This document shows, in pieces, positions 16,796 through 25,788 of a DNA stretch of 64,000 bases (position 1 is the first letter of the stretch; every line of letters starts with the position of its first letter). Under the pieces are notes generated by a model that was not told the DNA's origin, did not search any database, and saw nothing but the letters and a program-made list of their open reading frames with translations. Source of the DNA: Chryseobacterium sp. 3008163 (GTDB lineage: Bacteria > Bacteroidota > Bacteroidia > Flavobacteriales > Weeksellaceae); contig NZ_CP033070.1 in the NCBI RefSeq assembly GCF_003669035.1, forward strand, positions 1,240,001 to 1,304,000, in the 5' to 3' direction. The position numbers and the translations under genes were made by a program.

Positions 16796-17935
16796 ATGAA
16801 AATTAAAAATTGGGATAAATTAACAATTACATTACTTTGTATTTCAGGTGTAATTATATTGTTTTCTTTTATTTCACCTTACATATTTACACAATTTACA
16901 AGTAGTATTGATTTTACTGATACAGGACAGATTGGAGATACTTTTGGGGGAATAATTAACCCTTTTATTGCTCTTAGCGGAATTATATTGACATTTCTCG
17001 CATTTTATATGCAAATAAAAGCTAATCAAATTCAAGTTGAACAATTCAATCAAACTATTAAAAATGAAAAAGATTTAAGGCTTTATAATGATAGATATAA
17101 TTCTTATCATCATATTTCTTTATTATTAACAGATTTAGAATATATTATTAATGACATTAATGAGAAAAACATTAAGATAAAAGAATTTATTGAACTTGAA
17201 AGTCAGGACAATTTAGTAGTTAATACTCTTTTCAGAACACCTTCAACCCATTATTCAAAAATCTTAAATATTGATAGATTAGAAATTTATAAAGGCTTTA
17301 GCTTTTTTATTGAGTATGATAAAGAAGAACAGTTAAAAACATATAATACGCTTTATAATTTATTAAATTTTATACCGGAATTTTTTAAGTCTATATATGA
17401 CAATTATGAAAAATATTCAAGCAATTTTATAAATACAAAATATATTATTAGAAATGATTTAAATATATTATTGGACGACGCTTCGCAAATTATTAATTTA
17501 CACTATAATCAATCAAAATTAAGCCCTAAATCAGAATTAGACTATTTAGAAAAACCTGAAGTACAAATTTGTAATGGATTAATTAAACGATATTATGAAA
17601 TTATAGATGAGAGTTATAATAACAACTTAAACATAATTCAAGAAACTGATTTTAATAAATTAAGTGAGCTCTTAAAATTATTCATAATTGATGCTCTTCA
17701 TATCCGTAAAAATATAGCAAATTATGATAGATCTATAGAAAAGCTGATTGAAAAGGCTTCCTTTATACGAAAAAACATTTATGATGCAAAGCAGCAAAAG
17801 AATATTTTTGTGAATTCTTTAAAAGATGAATACAATAAATTTATAGAGCCCGATAAAGGTACTTTAGCAAATTTAAAAAGTACAAAAGAAAAAATAGCAC
17901 TATCCTTACAACAATTTGACATAAATAAACTTTAA
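16796..17935 (+). CDS. AbiC-like (putative phage abortive infection) membrane protein
   Basis: A 379-residue protein with two N-terminal membrane segments (about 10-32 and 54-73) and a long charged, helical cytosolic part. The motif TGQIGDTFGGIINPFIAL at 43-60, then LTFLAFYMQIKANQIQ, is the typical start of the putAbiC family, whose members are linked to abortive infection. The rest has no recognised domain. It is very rich in Ile, Asn, Lys and Tyr. It is paired with a GIY-YIG gene and followed at once by a strong terminator, so it forms a compact two-gene unit. Confidence 0.77.
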   Translation: MKIKNWDKLTITLLCISGVIILFSFISPYIFTQFTSSIDFTDTGQIGDTFGGIINPFIALSGIILTFLAFYMQIKANQIQVEQFNQTIKNEKDLRLYNDRYNSYHHISLLLTDLEYIINDINEKNIKIKEFIELESQDNLVVNTLFRTPSTHYSKILNIDRLEIYKGFSFFIEYDKEEQLKTYNTLYNLLNFIPEFFKSIYDNYEKYSSNFINTKYIIRNDLNILLDDASQIINLHYNQSKLSPKSELDYLEKPEVQICNGLIKRYYEIIDESYNNNLNIIQETDFNKLSELLKLFIIDALHIRKNIANYDRSIEKLIEKASFIRKNIYDAKQQKNIFVNSLKDEYNKFIEPDKGTLANLKSTKEKIALSLQQFDINKL

Positions 17936-17966
17936 AACAGCGCGTCCTTCGGACGCGCTGTTTTTT
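17934..17966 (+). terminator. Rho-independent terminator of the two-gene cassette
   Basis: ACAGCGCGTCC, loop TTC, GGACGCGCTGT, then six T. The GC-rich stem contrasts with the AT-rich genes. It can also serve mdh from the other side. Confidence 0.88.
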
Positions 17967-17990
17967 ATACTAAAAAAAGTTTAATAAAAA

Positions 17991-18917
17991 TTAAAACTTC
18001 AAATCACCATTTACTTCTCTTACTGCTTGTGCAGCTTCAGCAAATTTTAATTGTTCGTCAGCAGTCAATGTGATGTTTACAATGCTTTCAACACCATTTT
18101 TCCCGATGATTGCAGGAACACCTAAGCAGATATCGCTTTCGCCATATTCTCCGTCAAGCATTAGTGAACAAGGGATCATTTTCTTTTGGTCGCAAGCAAT
18201 TGCCTGAACCATTACAGAAACTGCAGCACCTGGAGCATACCAAGCTGAAGTACCTAACAATTTAGTTAATGTAGCTCCACCCACTTTAGTTTCTTCTATT
18301 ACATATTTTTGTTTAGCATCATCCAAGAATTCAGTTACCGGAACTCCGTTTCTTGTTGCTTTGCTTAATAATGGAAGCATACCTGTATCACTGTGAGCAG
18401 CGATTACCATACCGTCTACGTCAGAGATTGGAGCTTCTAAAGCCTCAGCCAATCTGTATTTGAATCTTGCAGAATCTAAAGCACCACCCATACCGATGAT
18501 CTTGTGCTTAGGAAGACCTGAAGTTTTGTGTACCAAATAAGCCATAGTATCCATTGGGTTAGAAACCACAATGATGATTACTTCAGGAGAATTTTTTACT
18601 AAGTTTTCAGTAACTTCTTTTACAATTCCCGCGTTGATACCGATTAATTCTTCTCTTGTCATTCCCGGTTTTCTTGGGATACCAGAAGTGATTACCGCTA
18701 CATGAGAACCTGCTGTTTTGCTGTAATCTCCTGTTGTACCTGTAATTTTTGTATCAAATCCGTTCAAAGATGCAGTCTGCATCAAGTCCATTGCTTTTCC
18801 TTCAGCAAAACCTTCTTTGATATCTACTAAAACTACTTCTGAACAGAAGTCTTTCATTGCGATGTATTCTGCACAACTTGCTCCTACAGCACCTGCACCT
18901 ACTACGGTTACTTTCAT
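17991..18917 (-). CDS. mdh: Malate dehydrogenase
   Basis: Oxidises malate to oxaloacetate with NAD in the TCA cycle. It is 308 residues, of the LDH-like MDH group. Rossmann GAGAVGAS at the start, VDIKEG ending strand 2 (Asp for NAD), substrate Arg residues in GIPRKPGMTREE, VVSNPMDTM, and catalytic His in AAHSDTGMLPL. It has its own promoter at 18963-18993, overlapping the terminator-like hairpin of the upstream bphO gene. Confidence 0.96.
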   Translation of the reverse strand: MKVTVVGAGAVGASCAEYIAMKDFCSEVVLVDIKEGFAEGKAMDLMQTASLNGFDTKITGTTGDYSKTAGSHVAVITSGIPRKPGMTREELIGINAGIVKEVTENLVKNSPEVIIIVVSNPMDTMAYLVHKTSGLPKHKIIGMGGALDSARFKYRLAEALEAPISDVDGMVIAAHSDTGMLPLLSKATRNGVPVTEFLDDAKQKYVIEETKVGGATLTKLLGTSAWYAPGAAVSVMVQAIACDQKKMIPCSLMLDGEYGESDICLGVPAIIGKNGVESIVNITLTADEQLKFAEAAQAVREVNGDLKF

Positions 18918-18962
18918 AATATTTATTTATTGTTTATTTTGTTAGCTTTAATTTTTGCTTCC

Positions 18963-18993
18963 CAAATGTACAAATTCCCGAAAAATTGGGCAA
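18963..18993 (-). promoter_or_regulatory. mdh promoter
   Basis: On the minus strand: TTG (18991-18993), 20-bp spacer, TACATTTG (18963-18970), fitting the Bacteroidetes consensus, about 45 bp before the mdh ATG. Confidence 0.65.
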
Positions 18994-19007
18994 TCTTTCG
19001 GGAATTT
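18972..19007 (-). terminator. 12-bp inverted repeat between bphO and mdh
   Basis: AAATTCCCGAAA and TTTCGGGAATTT with a 12-base loop. It lies just past the bphO stop but lacks a T-run. The mdh -33 TTG is in its loop and the -7 box abuts its left arm, so it may end bphO transcripts or affect mdh start-up. Confidence 0.5.
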
Positions 19008-19026
19008 TAATTATTATTTAAGGAAA

Positions 19027-19577
19027 TTAATTAACGTTTAGTAAAAACGTATATAATTTTTTAGCTCCTGACAATACTTCGTTGTAGTTTTCTTCAGTTA
19101 CTTCAGTGTCTAAAACTTCTTTGAAATTCTTCCACATCGGTCCTGTATTTTCCTGATAGCATCCAAAAAATTGAATGTAACATCATCAAAACCTTCAGTT
19201 TTTGAAAGCTGCTTTGCGATTACATTTCCACCCAAAGTAGAACCTTCAATCACGTACATTGCTCCCAAAGCTTCGTGCACATTTGCCAATTCAAAATCGT
19301 GAGAAGCAGTTTGATTTTTTAAATCTAAACTCGCCAGATCTTTTTCAATCAAAGGAAGTTTTACTCTTTTATCTAAATGAAGTTTTTCAGAGAATTTGTC
19401 AGAAAGACTGCTGAATATTTTGTTTTCACTGTGAAGAAGCATCAGATAATTGGTATTGATGATTTTCTTGTAATCTTCTAAAGTGAATGTTTTGCTGAAA
19501 ATTTTATCAGAACTAAATAGTTTTTCAGCTGCATCATGAAATTCAGCCGTGTTTTGTTTTAAATATTCAGATACCAT
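19027..19577 (-). pseudogene. bphO: Heme oxygenase (biliverdin-producing), frameshifted
   Basis: Cleaves heme to biliverdin, the chromophore for the phytochrome upstream. The N-terminal TAEFHDAAEKLFSS carries the heme-ligand His, and MYVIEGSTLGG is the distal helix motif. The written frame derails near 19157 and stops at 19110. One T added there gives AYQENTGPMWKNFKEVLD and a stop at 19027, for a 183-residue enzyme, normal for BphO. It is 14 bp downstream of bphP on the same strand, so it is an operon. Confidence 0.85.
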
Positions 19578-19591
19578 TTTTTGCTTTAAAT

Positions 19592-21801
19592 TTAAAGTTG
19601 TTTCACAAATTTAGGGTTTTGAAACGTTAAAATAAAACAAGTTCCGTTAATACTACTTTCGTAATCGACATTTCCGCCAATCCTATTCATGATTCGGTGA
19701 ACAATTGAAAGTCCGATTCCGTTTCCTTTGAACTTTCTGGCGTTATCCATCCTGTTGAAAATCTTAAACATTCTGTGTTTTTCAGATTCAGGAATTCCGA
19801 TACCGTTGTCGGTGATTTTGTAAATAACCAGCTCTCCGTCTTCCATTCCTTCTATCAGAATTTCAGGCTGATCCTGTTTGGATGAATACTTGATTGCATT
19901 ATTGATTATATTTAAAAACACCTGATGCAATAAAGTTTTGTCTGCCATAACGTTTGGACAATCTTTGACTACTACTACGCTTTTCGGAGTGTCAAAGGTC
20001 AGTTTTGCATTTTCTGTAATTTTGTCTATGGTATGCCGCGTTTCTAAATCTTCCAGCTCAATTTCGCTGTGTTTGGCTCTGCTTAATTGCAAAACGTCAT
20101 GCATCATTTCAGCCATATTGTCGATCTCGTCAATAATAGAACTGATTTTATGTTTGTTTTTATCAGAAATATCAGAAAGACTTTTCAGCAACATCTGCGC
20201 ATTCAGTTTCATTACTGTCAACGGAGTTCCCAAATCATGCGAAATCGTATATGAAAAACTGTCTAATTCTTCATTTACTTTTTTCAGCTGCTCGTTCAGT
20301 CTTTTGATTGTGACATACTGTCTGTGAGACGTTTCTAAAATCACATCACGGATTGACTGTATCGCAATTTCGTTTCTGCTGCTCCATCTTCTGGAATTCC
20401 CCTTTATTTCTTCTTTAAAAGCTTCAAAAGACGTTCTCGGTGAAATGATATTTCTTTCTTCTCCGTTTTGAGAAAATACTTCTATTTTCTTTTCGGGATT
20501 TCCTGCCCAGTTGATATGATCGTCAAATTCTTTTCTGAACCAGATCAGTAATTCGTTTTTACTTTTTTCAACAAAATAAATAACGATTCCACCTGCTGTT
20601 TCATCAAGACCCAATTCATTACCGAAATCTTTAAGAAAACTACGGCTCATGAATATGGTTTCTTCAGTATTTCGATATGCCCAATCGACGATTTCGTGAA
20701 TAACATCACGCTGGGGAGTAACACCGTCGGTCACGACATAATTTTCTGAAACTACTGCCAAACCGTCTGCTTCAGGAAGATTTCTGATTTCAGATTTGTT
20801 TTCTACAAGCGATTCGAATAAGGTATTATGCTTTAAAAATTCAGATTTAAGCTGTGATGCTTTTAAATTTAAATCTAAACGATATTCTAATTCTTTTTTG
20901 ATTTAAATGAGGAATAGGCATTGGATGCCAAAACTGTAAAAATGCCGGCCTGCACACGATCTTCGAGGTCAATATGTTTGGGCTCAGAATTTTGACAAGT
21001 TACCAACCCCCAAAGTTTGTCATCAATAATAATTGACACACTGAAACTTGAAGAAGCACCAGAATTTTTGATGTACTGCCCATGAATAGGCGACATTGCA
21101 CGTGATGCAACAAAAGTGAGATCAATGGTATCAATCGTTTTGCTGACCAACTTCACCGGCTCTGCATACACATTACTGAAAATTCTTTTTCTTTTCTTTT
21201 TATAAAGGTCACGAGCCTGTCTCGGGATATCAGATTCGGGATAATGTAAGCCTAAATAACTTTCAAGACTATCATTGGCTTTTTCGGCAATCACTTTACC
21301 GGAACCATCTTCCATGAATTTGTAGACCATGATTCGGTCATAGTTGATGATATTGAAAAGCGTGCTTAAAAGCTGATCCCAAATTTCCTGATCGTTATCA
21401 ACGATGTAGAAATTATCGTACTTATTGGTGATTCGTTTTTCGGGATTTTTTAAAAGTGCTTCAAACTCCAAAAAAATCTGATTCTGGCTTTTAAAAATCG
21501 AGAAGTGATATTCTTGATCTCCGATAAAAATTTTATCGAAGTAGGTTTCGTTGTCTCTGCGGGTAAGATTTTCTAAAGATTCGAAAATATCAGAAGTCAT
21601 AACTGTCTGAAAAAGCTCCGGAAAGTCTGTCAGTTTCTTTCCGAAAAAGATTTCAGAATTTTCAACATTAAAAACATCTGTAATATTTTCACTGAAAAAT
21701 GTAATGGTATGAGATACTGCATCGATGCCAATCAGATAACCAAAACTTTGTATGTAACCCGGTATATGGATGGGCTCATCATGACACTCAACAAAATTCA
21801 T
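19592..21801 (-). pseudogene. bphP: Bacteriophytochrome histidine kinase, split by frameshift
   Basis: Red/far-red photoreceptor kinase. The N-terminal FVECHDEPIHIPGYIQSFG has the biliverdin-binding Cys6 and PAS domain. The GAF domain shows YPESDIPRQAR and MSPIHGQYIKN, and a PHY domain follows. The kinase part has H-box SYTISHDLGTPLTV, NAIKYS, DNGIGIP and KGNGIGLSIV. The frame breaks after KSKKN at 20887. One extra base in the six-T run (plus strand 20894-20899) joins KSKKELEYRLDLNLK to the PHY/kinase part, giving about 736 residues, the usual size. The start is set at ATG 21801 rather than a GTG 9 bp upstream. No response regulator is adjacent. Confidence 0.88.
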
Positions 21802-22023
21802 AAATAACACTTAAAGAATCAAAGTTAATCATTTTTACTGCCTGATAAATACTTTGTGGTACTCAAGTTGGAATTTGTACTGATTATTAATAAAAATTAT
21901 CACTTTTTAATAGTAATTTAACATGAGTATCTGATTATCAAAGCATAACAGTTAATTTTTATTAAAATATTCTGTGATATGCATAATATTCTGTAGCTTA
22001 CAATATTAAATTACTCATCTTTT

Positions 22024-23037
22024 TTAAACCTCTTTGTCAAAGTAAAGCATATAATATTTTCCTTTTTCATCCTGACCCTGCTCTAGCATTTTTCGGTCTC
22101 CGTGAATGTAAATATGGAAGTTTTTATCCAATTTAATGATACTTTTAAAATGTCTCTGCGTTTTCTTAACTGCCGCTTCACTGATTGGAAATTCTTCTGC
22201 AATATTGATCTGCATTTCCTGCTCGTAATCGGTTTTAAAATTATTAAAGCTTTCAATGACATGCTCATCTTTCAAAACCTCAGCCGCAAATTCATCGAGT
22301 TTAAATTCTTCTTTTTCTTTGAAAAAATTAATCGACTGATTCAGAAAATCTGCCTGATCAGCCTTTGAAACCTCAAATTCCTGCGGAAGCTGCTTGATGA
22401 TATAATCTTTATAAACCATCAACGCCTCTTGCGTGTGAAAATATTCATCGTCACGTTGCTTCACTTTCAGGAAATCTTCGAACCAATAATACATGTCGCC
22501 ATTTTTGTTATTATCAACTACAGAAAGTACGTAACCGCTTTCTTTACTGCTGTTGTAAATCAATGCTGCTTTATCGATTTTTGAAAGGCTTATTCCCTGA
22601 TCTTTATCTATTTCGAATGATTCATTTTTAGGGAAAATCTTTAGGAAAGATTCTCTTTTTTCGGTTTTAAAAATACCAATTTTGTCCACTTTATCGTCAC
22701 CTTCTCTATCGTCTTCAAAATAAACAACAAACAATTCGCCACCCTGAACTCGTGGATTTTCGGCTGCTTCAAAGAGATGTTTTGCAAGATTTTCAGATTC
22801 CCAAAGGAACTTCGCTTTGTCTTCAAAAATTTCTGACACAGAACTGAATACAGGATTATTGACCAAATAAGTATCACTATAAAATTGGTAAGTTTCTTCA
22901 GTTTTGAATGAACCTAAAAAATAATTCTCCAACAATTCTACGGTTCCTTCATCCAGCTGAAGTTCTTCCTGAGAAAGAATAAGTGATTCACCGTTGATTT
23001 TATTTCCGACTCTGTGTACTGCAATTTTTGAAAACAT
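22024..23037 (-). CDS. Nucleoid-associated protein (NA37/NdpA family)
   Basis: A 337-residue protein of the NdpA/YejK-like family. The N-terminal MFSKIAVHRVGNKINGE and central LFVVYFED, ALIYNSSKESGYVLSVVD and YYWFEDFLKVK segments match this family, which binds nucleoid DNA; its precise role is unclear. The C-terminal IIKLDKNFHIYIHG is also characteristic. It is monocistronic, separated from neighbours by more than 200 bp on each side. Confidence 0.83.
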   Translation of the reverse strand: MFSKIAVHRVGNKINGESLILSQEELQLDEGTVELLENYFLGSFKTEETYQFYSDTYLVNNPVFSSVSEIFEDKAKFLWESENLAKHLFEAAENPRVQGGELFVVYFEDDREGDDKVDKIGIFKTEKRESFLKIFPKNESFEIDKDQGISLSKIDKAALIYNSSKESGYVLSVVDNNKNGDMYYWFEDFLKVKQRDDEYFHTQEALMVYKDYIIKQLPQEFEVSKADQADFLNQSINFFKEKEEFKLDEFAAEVLKDEHVIESFNNFKTDYEQEMQINIAEEFPISEAAVKKTQRHFKSIIKLDKNFHIYIHGDRKMLEQGQDEKGKYYMLYFDKEV

Positions 23038-23709
23038 CTTTGATTTTTTGTGGACTGCAAAGATATTAATCTCTAACTTAAAAAGGACAAATTATTTTTT
23101 TTCACAAAATGGTAGTGAAAATGCACGATTGGTGAACACATAAAAAAATAAACACTTGATTATCAGCATTAAAACAAATAAACATTTTACACCTCAAAGC
23201 CACACAAAAGATTAAATAGCTCAAAATCAACATAATACTCTTCAGTTTTTGTTGTCCTTTTTCTACGATGCTTCAGAAATCATATTTGATAAAAATTTTT
23301 CTTATGAAATATGAATATCAAAACAATATCAGAAAGCTTTTATTATTTTCAGTTAAACATTTTGTCACTTATCATTTTGATATTGACATAATAATTATAG
23401 AAGAGACTTTAATAATTATGGAAATTGTCAGCAAAAATTATTTCTCTGACATTATCATTTCCGTTTCATTACATATTTCAACGGTTTCGTTACATCCTAA
23501 TCAAAAACCACATTTTAAAATAGATTTAAAAATCAATCAGTTAGCAAAAATTTATTTTTGCCAAACTCTTTAAAACCTTCATAAACAAAGGGTTTATTAA
23601 TCAAAATCGTTTTAGTTTTAAAATTAAACAACATTATTTTTTTAATTTTTTTCTGATGATTTTGGTACACTTTTAGTAACTATTAGAATGTTTAAAAAAA
23701 ATTTTAACA
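23038..23709. other. 672-bp AT-rich region without a supported gene
   Basis: An open frame at 23268-23573 has no start context, low-complexity Ile/Phe-rich translation and no recognisable family, so it is not called. No hairpin, tRNA or repeat stands out. It probably contains the promoters of the flanking divergent genes. Confidence 0.5.
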
Positions 23710-24107
23710 ATGAAGAATTTTGAAGCGGATACTATTAATGAAACTCAGGCAATCGAGCATTTAAAAATATTTTATCCATCAATTCAGAACGAAATTTCGC
23801 AGCTTTCTGCACAAAACAATTTTCCGGGCATTATTCAGTCGACCGTTGATTATCTAAAAGTTCTTTTAAAAGAATCTAAAATCAATATTGTCAACAGAAA
23901 CATCAAAATGATGGAATGGATTTATAAAAACGGAACTTTCAATGTAAAACACATTATCGAAAATCTGTTTATCAGGTCATTCGGAAGCTTAAAAAACATA
24001 CTGACAGCCAGCAATGGAACATTCTGTATCAGTATATGCCTGTCGAATTTCAACAGATTTATCTTAACCAGACGAGACTGGATGAGATTATGTTTAAGAA
24101 GAATTAA
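23710..24107 (+). pseudogene. Small hypothetical protein, frameshifted
   Basis: The first 96 residues (FEADTINETQAIEHLKIF, then ESKINIVNRNIKMMEWIYKN) are well-behaved helical sequence. In the written frame the tail becomes Cys/Arg-rich nonsense to 24138. Adding one A to the A6 run at 23991-23996 gives KHTDSQQWNILYQYMPVEFQ and a stop at 24107, for 132 residues. I recognise no function. A strong terminator follows at 24119. Confidence 0.6.
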
Positions 24108-24118
24108 ATTTTGCAATA

Positions 24119-24158
24119 GACTGCGCCCAAGCTTTTAGCTTGGGCGCAGTCGTTTTAT
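24119..24158 (+). terminator. Terminator, 15-bp stem
   Basis: GACTGCGCCCAAGCT, loop TTT, AGCTTGGGCGCAGTC, then a T-rich tail. Confidence 0.87.
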
Positions 24159-24185
24159 TTAAATAAATATTATTTAGATATTTCT

Positions 24186-24217
24186 CTAAAAATCCCCTCG
24201 CCTATGCTCGGGGATTT
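24186..24217 (-). terminator. Terminator of the susC-susD operon
   Basis: On the minus strand AATCCCCGAG...GGGGATTTTT: a GC stem followed by T-run about 25 bp past the susD stop. Confidence 0.65.
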
Positions 24218-24241
24218 TGTATTTAAGTTTTAAAAAGATAT

Positions 24242-25776
24242 TTAAGGATTTTGATCATACCCCGCTACCTGAATTTGAGATAAAGGTACCTGATACAAAT
24301 AATCATTGGTTGTAATGGTGTAATTATAGTTTAAAGCAGCTGCTGCCTGATTGATGACAGTAACTCCTGTATTCCAACGTACTAAATCGTGCCAATACAC
24401 ACCTTCACCGGCAAATTCCACCCTTCTTTCTTTACGAAGTGCTGTTGTAAAATTAGCAGCAGATATCGATGTAGAAACCGGTGCAAGGCCTGCTCTCTGA
24501 CGGATTTTGTTTAAATAAAAAACAGCTGCACTTGTATTTCCCTCATTATTTAAAATTTCGGCATACATCAACATAACATCTTCATATCGAATGATCGGGA
24601 AGTTAATTGGCCAGTCGTAGCGGTTGCTCAAAACAATTCCTTTTTCACGGAATTTTACGAAAAATTTAGCCTGATCAGGTTGTCCGTTTGTCCCAATAAA
24701 ACTTGTTTTGATCGTTAAAGGAAGTCTCAAATCTCCCGGCTCATAAGTATCAATTAATGATTGAGAAACTCCCAATTCAGCCGAGCTGAATAAACTACCC
24801 TGCGCATTATAGTATGGATCAGCAGAACCAAAATTCGGTGACACATAGCTTGGTAAGTAAGAACCTTGTGACAAACCTCCACCGATATGCTGAATTTCAA
24901 AAATATGATACTTGTTATCATTTACACTTTTAAAAACATCTGCATAATTAGGAGCAAAAGTTACGAACTGCCCTTCCCCTGAATCACTGCAAATAAATGA
25001 TCCTTCGCTTTCGCAACATAAGAGCCGTTATTGAGCGGATATCCTGACCCTGTAAGATAAATTCTCCCTAACATAGCGTGAGCTGCAGACTTCGTTATTC
25101 TTCCTTTATTTGCGGCGTCATACACATCTTTCAGGCCTGCTACAGATGCTTCAATTTCTGATGTAATGAAATTGTAAAGTGTCGCCAGATCTGTTCTTGG
25201 TATTTTAGCGGCCTCTTCAGGACTCACTGGTTTATCGATCAACGGAACTTTTCCAAAACTTCTCATCAACTCAAAATATGCGTAAGACCTTAAGAAACGA
25301 GCTTCAGAACGGTATTGTTCTTTAGTTGCCGGATTTGTAAACGGCACTGCATCTATTCTCACTAAAAGCGTATTTGCGTAAGAGATCTGCTGGTAAGCAT
25401 CTTCCCAAAGAATTTCCATTTCGTCGGTAGAAGAAGTATCCTGAAAACGGTTGATTGCATAATAATCTCTGTTTCCGTTCTGCGAAATTGCATTAAAATT
25501 ATTTGAGCGAACCTCTGATGCCAACAGATAAAAATTAACATCATAACCTCCTCTTGATGAAGCATTCACCATTGCTGAATACACTCCGGACAAAGCCTGC
25601 TGAATCTGCAATTCGGTAGTATAAAAGGAGTTTTGGGTAATATTATTTTCGGGTTCCAGCATCAAATCGTCTTCACAGCTGAGCATCCCCAGCATCATAG
25701 TTCCGCAAATCAATGCTTTTGTAAGAGATTTCATATTTAATTGTAAAAGGGAAGTATTTATTTTATTGATTTTCAT
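24242..25776 (-). pseudogene. SusD/RagB family nutrient-binding lipoprotein, frameshifted
   Basis: Surface lipoprotein that hands substrate to its SusC partner. Lipobox MLGMLSCEDD, SusD N-terminal ITQNSFYTTELQIQQALSGV and TPR-like EARFLRSYAYFELMRSFG, and C-terminal RREFAGEGVYWHDLVRWN-like residues. The frame breaks at a C4 run (24976-24979): adding one base gives QGEGQFVTFAPNYADVFK and joins the C-terminal half, about 497 residues from the more likely start at 25734 (MKSLTKALIC). The upstream ATG at 25776 adds 14 residues. It is 12 bp downstream of susC. Confidence 0.87.
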
Positions 25777-25788
25777 TTTTTTTTAAAT

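Noticed and set aside
23268..23573. 101-residue open frame in the AT-rich gap before the 23710 gene
   Set aside because: Composition is low-complexity Ile/Phe/His, with no start context or family; it looks like chance open frame in AT-rich DNA.
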